DNA of 14,760 nt from Clostridiales bacterium (GTDB lineage Bacteria > Bacillota > Clostridia > Christensenellales > DUVY01), in assembly GCA_031290295.1 (NCBI GenBank), contig JAITNT010000192.1, positions 1 through 14,760 on the forward strand. The letters run 5' to 3'. This document shows, one piece after another, positions 7,166-14,324 of the stretch. Every line of letters starts with the position of its first letter. Position 1 is the first letter of the stretch. Made by a program: the position numbers and the translations under genes. The notes under the pieces were generated by a model. That model ran no database searches. It saw only the letters and a program-made list of their open reading frames with translations, and was not told the DNA's origin.

Positions 7166-9466
7166 ATGAATGCGAAACAAATAAAAGAACTCGTCAAAGA
7201 AATGACGTTGGAGGAAAAGGCGTCGCTCTGCTCGGGACGGGATAACTGGAATCTAAAGGGCGTGGAACGGTTGGGCATTCCGTCGATAAAGGTGGCGGAC
7301 GGTCCGCACGGCTTGCGCGTGAAGGATCCGAACAGTTACGAGGGAATAGAGGGGCGAAGGGCCGTTTGTTTTCCGTCGGCGTGCTGTACCGCGGCGTCGT
7401 TTGACGAGCAAATGTTGGGACGGCTCGGCGACCTTTTGGGCGAGGAATGCGTTGCGGAGGGCATCGATATTTTGCTGGGACCCGCGGTCAATATAAAGCG
7501 TTCGCCGCTTAACGGTAGAAATTTTGAGTATTTTTCCGAGGATCCGTATCTTACGGGAAAGCTGGCGGCGGCATATATAAAGGGCGTTCAAAAGCGCGGC
7601 GTCGGTACCTCGCTTAAGCATTACGCGGCGAACAATCAGGAAACGCGCCGTACAACGGTGTCTATCAAAGCGAGCGAGCGGACGATGCGCGAAATCTATT
7701 TAAGGCAGTTTGAAATCGCGGTTAAGGAAGCCGGACCGTATACCGTCATGGCGGCCTACAACCGAATAGACGGAGTGTTCTCGGCTCAAAGCGAATGGCT
7801 TCTAAGCCGCGTGCTGAGGCGCGAATGGGGCTATAAGGGCTTTGTGATGTCCGATTGGGGCGCGACGGCTGATCGCGTCAAGGGGCTAAAGGCGGGGCTG
7901 GACTTGGAAATGCCGGGCAGCGCATCGCGCGTTACCGATAAGGAAATCGTGAAAGCCGTGCAAGACGGCAAATTAAAAACGGCGGTTCTCGAAAGAGCGG
8001 TCGAAAGAATTCTGAACGTAATATTCAAGGTTCACAAGGCGCGCAAGAAAACGACCTTTGATTTTGAAACGCATCACCGCGAGGCGACGGCTATAGCGGA
8101 AAACAGCATCGTTTTGCTCAAGAACGAGGACGGGATTTTGCCGTTCAAAAAAGGCGAGCGCATCGCGTTTATCGGCGAGTTTGCCGCCGATACGCCGTAT
8201 CAAGGCGGCGGTTCTAGCCACGTAACCCCTTACAGGGTCGCGCATACTTTGAGTTGCGCGCAAAAGACGGTCGATATTCTGTACGCGCGGGGCTTCGCTC
8301 CCGAAAACTCGCAAGCGGACGGCGGCGCGCTGCTTGACGAGGCGGTGAACGCGGCTAAAGCTGTCGACAAGGTCGCGCTGTTTTTGGGCGTTCCGTCGTC
8401 GGTCGAGTCCGAGGGCTATGACCGCGCCGATATGCTTTTACCCGAACGTCAGCTCGCGTTAGTCGAGGCGGTCGTGAGGGCGAACCCTAACGCCGTCGTT
8501 CTGTTGCACAACGGCTCGCCCGTAGAGCTGCCGTTTGCCAACAAAATCAAAGGCTTGCTTGAAACCTACAAGAGCGGCGAGGGCGCGGGCGAGGCGATTG
8601 CGAATATCTTGTTCGGCGCGGTAAACCCGTCCGGCAGACTGCCCGAAACCTTTCCGTTAAAGTTGAGCGACAATCCGTCGTACCTGAATTTTCCGGGCGA
8701 CAAAAAAGAGGTTCGCTACGACGAAGGCGTATTTTTGGGCTACCGCTATTATGCCACAAAGGCGGCGGACGTGCTGTTTCCGTTCGGATACGGTCTGAGC
8801 TATACAAAATTCAATTACGGCGGCTTAAAGCTGTCGGAGACTTCGTTTACAAACGGCGACTCGGTTACGGCGAGCGTGAGCGTAACCAACGCCGGGGGCG
8901 CAGACGGTAAGGAAACGGTGCAGTTGTATGTTTCCTCGGCTAATAAGGACAAAATTCCGCGCCCTATAAGAGAACTTAAAGGCTTTAAGAAGATTTTCTT
9001 AAAGGCGGGCGAAACGAAGGAGGTTTCGTTTAACGTTTCGTTTGACGACCTTGCGTATTTTAGTCCCGAGTTCGGCGGTTGGACGGTTCAAAACGACGTC
9101 CACTATATTCAGATAGCGTCCGACGCGCACACGGTATTATTGCAGGCGGAGATTTTTGCCGACGCAAAATACGACCGCCGCATAACGGTGAACGACGATA
9201 CCACAATCGGCGAGCTGCTAGAGCACGAGGCGACGCGGGCTTTCGCGCAAACCGTTTTCGATAGGATGAGCGGGAGACTGCTCGGCGACAAGGCAAAGGA
9301 TGCGGAAGCGAGCGGGACAACCGCTCAGGATTCGTTTTGGCAAAGCGTCATACTCGGCTGGGCGATGCGGCTTTTTAAGACGACGGGTATATTTGATGAG
9401 GAAAAATATTCCTCTGTATTAAACGACCTCAACGAAAAGCTTAAAAACGAAAAAAAGAGGAGTTAA
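7166..9466 (+). CDS. Glycoside hydrolase family 3 beta-glycosidase (cytoplasmic)
   Basis: This 766-residue enzyme has the full GH3 architecture. The N-terminal (beta/alpha)8 domain contains GPAVNIKRSPLNGRNFEYFS (about 105-124), the KH motif at K151-H152, and the nucleophile in GFVMSDWGA (D230). The alpha/beta sandwich domain carries the probable acid/base in VESEGYDR (E416; E414 is an alternative). A fibronectin-III-like domain follows, with FPFGYGLSYTKF at about 538-549. Beyond about residue 670 there is an extra tail of some 95 residues. There is no signal peptide, so it should cleave imported oligosaccharides inside the cell, releasing terminal beta-linked glucose or a related sugar. The AAAGGG sequence 6 nt upstream supports the ATG at 7166. 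The context of transporter and deacetylase fits intracellular processing. Exact sugar specificity is not predictable, since GH3 includes beta-glucosidases, xylosidases and N-acetylglucosaminidases; the SDW signature favours the beta-glucosidase-type branch. Confidence 0.95.
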   Translation: MNAKQIKELVKEMTLEEKASLCSGRDNWNLKGVERLGIPSIKVADGPHGLRVKDPNSYEGIEGRRAVCFPSACCTAASFDEQMLGRLGDLLGEECVAEGIDILLGPAVNIKRSPLNGRNFEYFSEDPYLTGKLAAAYIKGVQKRGVGTSLKHYAANNQETRRTTVSIKASERTMREIYLRQFEIAVKEAGPYTVMAAYNRIDGVFSAQSEWLLSRVLRREWGYKGFVMSDWGATADRVKGLKAGLDLEMPGSASRVTDKEIVKAVQDGKLKTAVLERAVERILNVIFKVHKARKKTTFDFETHHREATAIAENSIVLLKNEDGILPFKKGERIAFIGEFAADTPYQGGGSSHVTPYRVAHTLSCAQKTVDILYARGFAPENSQADGGALLDEAVNAAKAVDKVALFLGVPSSVESEGYDRADMLLPERQLALVEAVVRANPNAVVLLHNGSPVELPFANKIKGLLETYKSGEGAGEAIANILFGAVNPSGRLPETFPLKLSDNPSYLNFPGDKKEVRYDEGVFLGYRYYATKAADVLFPFGYGLSYTKFNYGGLKLSETSFTNGDSVTASVSVTNAGGADGKETVQLYVSSANKDKIPRPIRELKGFKKIFLKAGETKEVSFNVSFDDLAYFSPEFGGWTVQNDVHYIQIASDAHTVLLQAEIFADAKYDRRITVNDDTTIGELLEHEATRAFAQTVFDRMSGRLLGDKAKDAEASGTTAQDSFWQSVILGWAMRLFKTTGIFDEEKYSSVLNDLNEKLKNEKKRS

Positions 9467-9472
9467 CGGGTT

Positions 9473-10501
9473 ATGCAGATTTTTATTACGGTACTCGTTA
9501 CAATCGGCGCGGAAATTGTCTTGTTCGGCGGCGTCGCCCTACTGTTTTGGGTAAGAATGCCGCGCAATTACGCAAAAAAGAACAGAGCGGCGTGGACTAA
9601 CGTCAAACAGTTTCCGCCCGGGCTTGAAAAAGAGTGCGGCGAAAAGATCGAACGGATTAACGACCTGATTTACCCTAGCCTATATCCGAACAATACCTTC
9701 GACCTGTATTTGCCCAAGGAGCGCAAAGAGGGGCAAAAATTTCCCGTTTTGCTTTGGGTTCACGGCGGCGGGTGGTTTGCGGGCGATAAGGGCGGCTCGG
9801 CTAATTTACTTAAATTTGCCGCGCTAAACGGCTATTGCGGCATCGGCATGAATTACGTCCTCGCTCCCGAAAAACGTTATCCCGCGCAGTTAAAGCAAAT
9901 ACGGGACATTTTGGCGCATATACCCGCTTTGTCGGCGCAATATCCCGCGGATGCGTCGCGAATCGTTATAGGCGGCGACTCGGCGGGCGGCAACCTTACG
10001 GCGCAGTATTTGGCTGTTGCGACCAACAAAACGCTTGCCGCCAAAATAAAAATCGGCAAGGCTTTCTATGCGGAAAGCGTTAAGGCGGCGGTTCTGCTCA
10101 GTGCTCCGCTCGATTGGAACACCTTGTTGCCGCGCGGCAATTTTCAAGCGACCTTAATGCGCATCATTTGGACGAATATTTATTTCGGCTTTCGCCCGGA
10201 TAAGAAAAAACAAAAAAATCTTTGCGCCACGCAGGATTATATTACGTCCTCGTTCCCCGCGACCTTTCTCACGACCGGCAATCAGGCGGGGCTTGAGGGG
10301 CATTTCGAGGCGCAGAATAAGCGTTTCGGCGCGGCTTTACGGCAAAGCGGCGTTTCGGTTGAGGAGTTATACTTCGACCCCGCCGAGCACAAGGACGTGC
10401 CTCACGTTTATTTGCACGATTTAAGCGACGCCGCGGCGTTAGAGGCTATAAATAAGGTCGTTGCTTTTATGAATAAAACCGTTAAAAGGGAGCCCGTATA
10501 G
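9473..10501 (+). CDS. Membrane-anchored alpha/beta hydrolase, acetyl-esterase (HSL/Aes)-like
   Basis: This 342-residue protein starts with one hydrophobic segment (about residues 4-27), likely a membrane anchor. The hydrolase domain follows, with the oxyanion motif WVHGGGWFAG (H97-G100) and the nucleophile elbow GGDSAGGN (S170). Both are hallmarks of the hormone-sensitive-lipase/acetyl-esterase group. The catalytic histidine is probably H306 or H311 (EHKDVPHVY). The usual 'TG..DpL' acid motif reads TGNQAGL; the acid may instead be E276 or E279 in LEGHFEAQ, as in some clostridial relatives. AGAGGAG upstream supports the ATG at 9473, 6 nt after the GH3 stop. The next gene starts 1 nt after its stop. 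Removal of acyl groups from the transported glycan is the best contextual guess; which side of the membrane it faces is not certain. Confidence 0.85.
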   Translation: MQIFITVLVTIGAEIVLFGGVALLFWVRMPRNYAKKNRAAWTNVKQFPPGLEKECGEKIERINDLIYPSLYPNNTFDLYLPKERKEGQKFPVLLWVHGGGWFAGDKGGSANLLKFAALNGYCGIGMNYVLAPEKRYPAQLKQIRDILAHIPALSAQYPADASRIVIGGDSAGGNLTAQYLAVATNKTLAAKIKIGKAFYAESVKAAVLLSAPLDWNTLLPRGNFQATLMRIIWTNIYFGFRPDKKKQKNLCATQDYITSSFPATFLTTGNQAGLEGHFEAQNKRFGAALRQSGVSVEELYFDPAEHKDVPHVYLHDLSDAAALEAINKVVAFMNKTVKREPV

Positions 10502-10502
10502 T

Positions 10503-11333
10503 ATGAGCAGAATCAAATTGATTTTAAGGTCGGACGACGCGGGAATGTTTCACTCGAAAAATAAGGCTATTGCGGAGCTTGCCGAGTTCGGGTTAATTAA
10601 AAACGTGTCGGTTATGGCACCCGCGCCGTATGTGGACGAGGCTTATAAGCTGTTCGGAAAGCGTACGGATATTTGTTTCGGTATGCACGGAACCATTACC
10701 TCCGAGTGGGACGGACTCAAGATCGGACCGTTGACCGCGTTAAAGCGGGACGGCGGACTTGTTGATGAAAAGGGTCATTTTTTGTGGGCTTGCGAGCTGT
10801 TCAAGGAAACTAAGCCCGCGGTAGAGAATATTATCGCCGAGTTTGACGCACAGTTAAAAAAGCTGCGCGCCGTCGGCTTTAATATCGCTTATGTAGACAC
10901 GCACATGCTGCCGGAATTTCAGATACCCGGTATGTTCGCGGCGGTGTCGGAGTGGGCAAAAAAGAACGGACTTATCGATCACGTGCATTATTATACGCTC
11001 GGCAATATGGATTTTTGGCAACCGGCGTCCCTTGAAAAAACGAACGCGCGCTACAAAAATCTTGCGGAGGGGCAATGGTTTCAAGTAACGCATCCGAGCG
11101 TCGAGTCACCCGAGAATGATTTGATGTATAACCTTAAGTATCCCAAGAAAACGAAAGAGGAAAAGGAAGAAAGCGGCATAATATCCGAATACGAATATTT
11201 TAAGAGTCCCCGAACCGCCGAGTTGTTCAAAGAGTTGGGCATAACCACCGTACGTTACGACGAGGCGGAGCCCTTGCCGTATAACGTCTTTATCAAAGCG
11301 TATCAGGGTCTTGCCGCCGCAAAAAAGGAATAA
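10503..11333 (+). CDS. ChbG/YdjC-family carbohydrate deacetylase
   Basis: This 276-residue protein has the YdjC/ChbG metal site: DD at D11-D12 (LRSDDAGM), H62 in GMHGTITSEW, and D132/H134 in VDTHMLPEF. Members of this family (ChbG, HpnK) remove N-acetyl groups from chito-oligosaccharides or related amino sugars, using a divalent metal. There is no signal peptide, so it acts in the cytoplasm. It is the last gene of the operon, starting 1 nt after the esterase stop. It is followed by a terminator hairpin and then the AraC regulator. Its presence suggests that the imported substrate carries acetylated sugars, perhaps N-acetylated ones. The family call is firm; deacetylation of this particular substrate is inferred. 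Confidence 0.88.
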   Translation: MSRIKLILRSDDAGMFHSKNKAIAELAEFGLIKNVSVMAPAPYVDEAYKLFGKRTDICFGMHGTITSEWDGLKIGPLTALKRDGGLVDEKGHFLWACELFKETKPAVENIIAEFDAQLKKLRAVGFNIAYVDTHMLPEFQIPGMFAAVSEWAKKNGLIDHVHYYTLGNMDFWQPASLEKTNARYKNLAEGQWFQVTHPSVESPENDLMYNLKYPKKTKEEKEESGIISEYEYFKSPRTAELFKELGITTVRYDEAEPLPYNVFIKAYQGLAAAKKE

Positions 11334-11416
11334 GTGTATTATACCGCTATGGCTTTGCCCTGCAGGGTATAAACCTTTATTGGCGCCGCAAATTTGCTTT
11401 ACGGAATAAAAGATAT

Positions 11417-11443
11417 CGGCAAAAGATTTGCCGTTTGCTTTTT
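11417..11443 (+). terminator. Intrinsic terminator of the sugar operon
   Basis: CGGCAAA (11417-11423) and TTTGCCG (11427-11433) form a perfect 7-bp stem with an AGA loop, followed by the T-rich stretch TTTGCTTTTT (11434-11443). The 3' arm also contains the -35-like TTGCCG of the regulator promoter, so terminator and promoter overlap. Confidence 0.65.
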
Positions 11444-11455
11444 ATGTGTTATAAT
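11428..11455 (+). promoter_or_regulatory. Promoter of the AraC-type regulator, predicted leaderless
   Basis: A perfect TATAAT at 11450-11455 with TGT in front (extended -10) is preceded by TTGCCG (11428-11433, 4 of 6 to consensus) at a 16-nt spacer. The -10 ends 6 nt before the ATG at 11462, so the expected +1 falls on or beside the start codon. Confidence 0.65.
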
Positions 11456-11461
11456 AGTATC

Positions 11462-12664
11462 ATGATAGAAAATCAAAGGATATTGCTCGATTATTTTTTT
11501 GAGCTTAACCGCATACCGGTTTGGGTTGTGGACGCAAATAATGAAATCGAATATTCCTCGGCAACCGACGGAGATTTGCCGGATAAAGCCGCGCTCGCTT
11601 CGTTTTTTTCATATTTCAAAGCGACTGCCGCCGACAAGCCCCAAACGGTTTTGGTTGAGAACCGCGAGTTTTTCTCATACTTTTGCGTAAGCGGCGGATA
11701 TATCGTCATTATCGGACCGTGTTTTACCTTTCCCCCCGTGCTCAACGAGTTTCGTTCGTTTTTGAGCGTGGATTTTTTGTTTAAGAACGATATATCGCTA
11801 AGCAAGATTTTGCAATCGAATAAGCTGTCGCTCAGGTCGTACGGCAAGCATGTGCAGGCTTTATCCATATTTTTTAACGGCGCTTACTTTACGCTTGAAG
11901 AAATCGAAAAGGAGGTTAAGCGGAAATCGGTTTCTAATTTGATAGACGCCGAGTTGTCAAAGACTATTTTCGATTTACGCGAGGACGAAATCACGCTCGA
12001 CTATAATTACGAGTGGGAAAAGAACATACTCAAATATGTGGAAAGCGGCAATTCCGAGATGGCGGAACGCGGATTGAAAAGGATTAGCGTGAGGGCGCAA
12101 ACGTCGGTGGCGATGCTGACAAAAAATCAATTTGAATATGAGGTCGTGGCGCATATCACGCTTCTTACCCGCGCCGCCATAAAAGGCGGCCTCGATGTGG
12201 ACACCGCGTTTTCATTAAGCGATTTGTTCTTGAACAAGATAAGTCATCACAGAACGCGCGACGATTTGTCCGAAATAGCAAAAAATGCGACGGCTTCGTT
12301 TGCCGACCATGTGCGTGATAAAAAAACCGCCGCAAATAATAAATATCCGCCGAATATCGTTAAGGCCGTGTCGATTATAAAAAGCAAAATCCATCGAAAA
12401 ATACTTTTGTGCGACGTCGCCAGTGAAATCGGATACACCCCGAAATACCTGTCGGGTATTTTTATAAAAGAGGTGGGCAAGGGCTTTAACGATTTTGTGA
12501 TCAATGAAAAAATAGTCGAATCGTGCTACCTGTTAAAAAACACGAGCGTTTCCATAATAGAAATTGCCAACACCTTCGCTTTCAGCTCGCAAAGTTATTT
12601 CACCAAGGTTTTCAAAAGCGTCATGCACATAACCCCCCAAGCATACCGCGGGCAAAGCCGCTGA
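11462..12664 (+). CDS. AraC/YesN-family transcriptional regulator
   Basis: This 400-residue protein ends in a complete AraC-type double helix-turn-helix domain (about residues 295-398). The first HTH lies in LCDVASEIGYTPKYLSGIF. The second contains IIEIANTFAFSSQSYFTKVF, followed by the conserved ITPQAYR. The N-terminal half is a poorly conserved sensor region starting NRIPVWVVDANNEIEYSS, reminiscent of the ligand domain of clostridial sugar regulators. There is no transmembrane segment, so it is a cytoplasmic one-component regulator. The ATG at 11462 is chosen over the upstream in-frame TTG at 11435 because the TTG lies inside the terminator/promoter region and would be upstream of the transcript. 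No Shine-Dalgarno sequence precedes the ATG. It most likely activates the preceding sugar operon through the element shared at 1566-1599 and 3445-3478. Confidence 0.9.
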   Translation: MIENQRILLDYFFELNRIPVWVVDANNEIEYSSATDGDLPDKAALASFFSYFKATAADKPQTVLVENREFFSYFCVSGGYIVIIGPCFTFPPVLNEFRSFLSVDFLFKNDISLSKILQSNKLSLRSYGKHVQALSIFFNGAYFTLEEIEKEVKRKSVSNLIDAELSKTIFDLREDEITLDYNYEWEKNILKYVESGNSEMAERGLKRISVRAQTSVAMLTKNQFEYEVVAHITLLTRAAIKGGLDVDTAFSLSDLFLNKISHHRTRDDLSEIAKNATASFADHVRDKKTAANNKYPPNIVKAVSIIKSKIHRKILLCDVASEIGYTPKYLSGIFIKEVGKGFNDFVINEKIVESCYLLKNTSVSIIEIANTFAFSSQSYFTKVFKSVMHITPQAYRGQSR

Positions 12665-12898
12665 CCCGACCGCGAAAAACGGCTTATCGCGCAAGGTACG
12701 TATAAGCGCCCTGTTTGGCGGGCAGAATGAGAATGTGCGCGTGATTTGGGGACATTATATCGTTTCCACAAGAAAACCCACGCTGTATTTATATCGCCTC
12801 AAAATATAGAGCGCGGCATATTGTTGACGGCAGCTTTCTCATATTGTCAAAAAAAAGGGAAATATAGCATATTTTGTAAAAATAGCGCTTCGATTCGC
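12665..12898. other. Gene-free AT-rich stretch after the regulator
   Basis: No reading frame with a ribosome binding site and no RNA gene is apparent. Short dyads exist (CTTAT/ATAAG near 12683-12706; TTGAC/GTCAA near 12823-12849), but none is followed by a convincing T-run. I see no clear terminator for the regulator gene here. Confidence 0.5.
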
Positions 12899-12927
12899 TT
12901 GACATTGGCGCGGTGAAACATTAATAT
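12899..12927 (+). promoter_or_regulatory. Promoter of the NifB-like gene
   Basis: A perfect -35 TTGACA (12899-12904) is separated by 17 nt from TAATAT (12922-12927, 4 of 6 to TATAAT). The start site would fall near 12934, inside an inverted repeat, leaving a leader of about 130 nt before the ATG at 13065. Confidence 0.65.
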
Positions 12928-12960
12928 AAACATATATAATTGATATTACATATATGTTTA
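12927..12960. promoter_or_regulatory. Operator-like inverted repeat over the start site of the NifB-like gene
   Basis: AAACATATAT (12928-12937) and ATATATGTTT (12950-12959) are perfect 10-bp arms around 12 nt, extended one more pair outward (T12927/A12960). The dyad covers the predicted +1, the classic position of a repressor site. Its right half is part of a 23-nt element found again upstream of the ABC permease gene. Confidence 0.6.
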
Positions 12961-12964
12961 ATAT
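12942..12964 (-). repeat. 23-nt shared element, copy 1 (minus orientation)
   Basis: Read on the minus strand it begins ATATTAAACATATAT and ends TAATATC. It matches 14325-14347 (plus strand) at 22 of 23 positions. Both copies lie in promoter regions, so a common regulator of the two transcription units is likely. Confidence 0.65.
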
Positions 12965-12978
12965 ACAACGAGGTCAAA

Positions 12979-12998
12979 AAAAGAGCCGTGGCTCTTTT
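12979..12998 (+). terminator. Leader hairpin 1 (terminator/attenuator-like)
   Basis: AAAAGAGCC (12979-12987) and GGCTCTTTT (12990-12998) form a perfect stem preceded by an A-run and ending in four Ts. It lies in the predicted leader of the NifB-like gene. It could act as a weak attenuator, or stop read-through from either side. Confidence 0.5.
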
Positions 12999-12999
12999 A

Positions 13000-13028
13000 G
13001 GTTAAATTTAATTCCATTAAATTTAACC
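13000..13028 (+). promoter_or_regulatory. Leader hairpin 2 of the NifB-like gene
   Basis: GGTTAAATTTAAT (13000-13012) and ATTAAATTTAACC (13016-13028) are perfect 13-nt arms around TCC. This AT-rich stem begins 1 nt after leader hairpin 1 and ends about 22 nt before the Shine-Dalgarno sequence. Two perfect hairpins in tandem suggest a structured 5' leader, or a DNA operator. Confidence 0.55.
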
Positions 13029-13064
13029 GTATAAAAGGCGTTAAAAGAAAAAGGAGGCGCGGTC

Positions 13065-13922
13065 ATGTTATACGATGAAAAAATTAGTCAGCTGCACCCG
13101 TGCTTTGGGAGGAGCGCGGCAAAAAAAGGCAGAGTGCATTTGCCGGTTTCCTCCTCTTGTAATATTCAATGCCGCTTTTGTAACCGCGCCTTTAACGAAA
13201 GCGAAAATCGCCCCGGGGTAGCCTCGGGACTTATCGTGCCGGAGGAAGCCGACAAAAGGGTGGTTGAGGCTTTGGCGCTTTGTCCCGATATAACGGTGGT
13301 AGGCATAGCCGGACCGGGCGACACCTTAGCGTCGGACGAGGCGTTGCGCGCGTTCGAGACCGTACATAAAAAATTCCCGCAGCTTATAAAGTGTATCAGC
13401 ACCAACGGGCTTATGCTGTCGGAGTTCGCGCCGAGGCTAAAGGCGGCGGGTGTAACCACGATAACGGTAACGGTCAACGCCGTAGACCCTGAAATTACGC
13501 TTAAAATCGTTTCGCGCGTAGTATATAAAGGCAAGCGTTACGATAATATAGACGGCGCGAGGCTGTTGGCGGAAAAGCAATTGGAGGGGATCAGGGCGGT
13601 TTCGGAATTTGCGGTTATCAAGGTGAACACCGTGCTTATTCCGGGCGTAAACGATAAGCATATCGGCGAAGTAGCCCAAGCGGTCGCCGCCGCCGGAGCG
13701 TCCATGTTTAATATAATACCGCTTATTCCGCAGCACGAATTTGCGGGCGTAATGCCGCCGGATTGCAAAATGCTCGACGGCGCGAGAAGCGAGGCGGAAA
13801 GGTACATCACGGTATTCAGACATTGCCAACATTGCCGTGCGGACGCTTGCGGCGTGCCGGGCATAAGCGAATTCGGAGCGCGGCTTTACAATAAATCATT
13901 GGAGACATTTTCGCATGGCTGA
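13065..13922 (+). CDS. NifB-like radical SAM protein (stand-alone, lacking one auxiliary-cluster cysteine)
   Basis: This 285-residue protein is a clear NifB relative. It has HPCF (H11, C13), the radical SAM motif CNIQCRFC (C32, C36, C39), ENRPGVAS (47-54), GIAGPGD (80-86), KCISTNG (C110), VTVNAVDPEI (136-144), LIPGVND (191-197), and CQHCRADAC near the end (C254, C257, C262). NifB fuses Fe-S clusters with a SAM-derived carbon to make the 8Fe-9S-carbide precursor of nitrogenase cofactors. Classic NifB has a second Cys in 'CNR..DC.NESRPG'; here the segment is CNRAFNESENRPG, one residue shorter and without it. The C-terminal NifX-like domain is absent but encoded by the next, overlapping gene. 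AAGGAGG at 13051-13057 supports the ATG. No nitrogenase genes are visible. It could serve nitrogenase, a nitrogenase-like reductase, or another metallocofactor. Confidence 0.9.
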   Translation: MLYDEKISQLHPCFGRSAAKKGRVHLPVSSSCNIQCRFCNRAFNESENRPGVASGLIVPEEADKRVVEALALCPDITVVGIAGPGDTLASDEALRAFETVHKKFPQLIKCISTNGLMLSEFAPRLKAAGVTTITVTVNAVDPEITLKIVSRVVYKGKRYDNIDGARLLAEKQLEGIRAVSEFAVIKVNTVLIPGVNDKHIGEVAQAVAAAGASMFNIIPLIPQHEFAGVMPPDCKMLDGARSEAERYITVFRHCQHCRADACGVPGISEFGARLYNKSLETFSHG

Positions 13923-14286
13923 TAAGATAAAGGTAAACGTTGCCGTAGCCAGCACCGACGGCAAGGTGATAAACACGCATTTCGGGCGGGCGAAGAATTT
14001 TTATATCGTTCAACTCGATGTCGGGGCGGAAAGCTACGAGTATATAGAGTCCCGCGACGTTTCGCCCTCGTGTAAGGATTTTGACCATTCCGAGCACGAC
14101 TTCGATGCGGTTGCCGCCGCGCTGTCTGATTGCCGCTATATTTTGGTGGCAAAGGCGGGCTACGGCGCAATCTCGTTTATGGAGTCGAAAGGCATAACTG
14201 TTTTAGAAAGCGGCGACTTTATCGAGCCTGCGATAAGCAAGCTGATAAAATACCTTAGACGGCTCGGGAAAGGCGTGGAGTGTTGA
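13915..14286 (+). CDS. NifX/NafY-type dinitrogenase iron-molybdenum cofactor-binding domain protein
   Basis: This 123-residue protein has the small cofactor-carrier fold shared by NifX, NafY, NifY and the C-terminus of fused NifB proteins. It starts with IKVNVAVASTDGKVINTHFGRAKNFYIVQL (positions 5-34; the VAVAS, DG, N.HFG and F.iy features are typical), and ends with a Rossmann-like ILVAKAGYGAISFMESKGI. Family members bind or transfer FeMo-co precursors such as NifB-co. The start overlaps the NifB-like stop by 8 nt, so the two are translationally coupled and probably act in sequence: synthesis, then carriage of an Fe-S product. It is effectively the split-off carrier half of the fused NifB architecture. 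Confidence 0.88.
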   Translation: MADKIKVNVAVASTDGKVINTHFGRAKNFYIVQLDVGAESYEYIESRDVSPSCKDFDHSEHDFDAVAAALSDCRYILVAKAGYGAISFMESKGITVLESGDFIEPAISKLIKYLRRLGKGVEC

Positions 14287-14324
14287 CGCTTATAAGAGAG
14301 AGCTAAATTTTTTTGGCGTGAAGC

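Noticed and set aside
11339..11372. TTATACC/GGTATAA dyad after the deacetylase gene as a terminator
   Set aside because: The loop is about 20 nt with a competing CCCTGCAGGG palindrome, and no T-run follows; the hairpin at 11417-11433 is a better terminator.
11435..11461. TTG start giving a 409-residue regulator
   Set aside because: This codon lies inside the terminator and upstream of the perfect -10, so it would not be in the main transcript; it also lacks a ribosome binding site.
12954..13034. A 26-codon reading frame in the leader of the NifB-like gene (possible leader peptide)
   Set aside because: No Shine-Dalgarno sequence precedes its ATG, and its composition is just the two hairpins read through; no run of regulatory codons is present.
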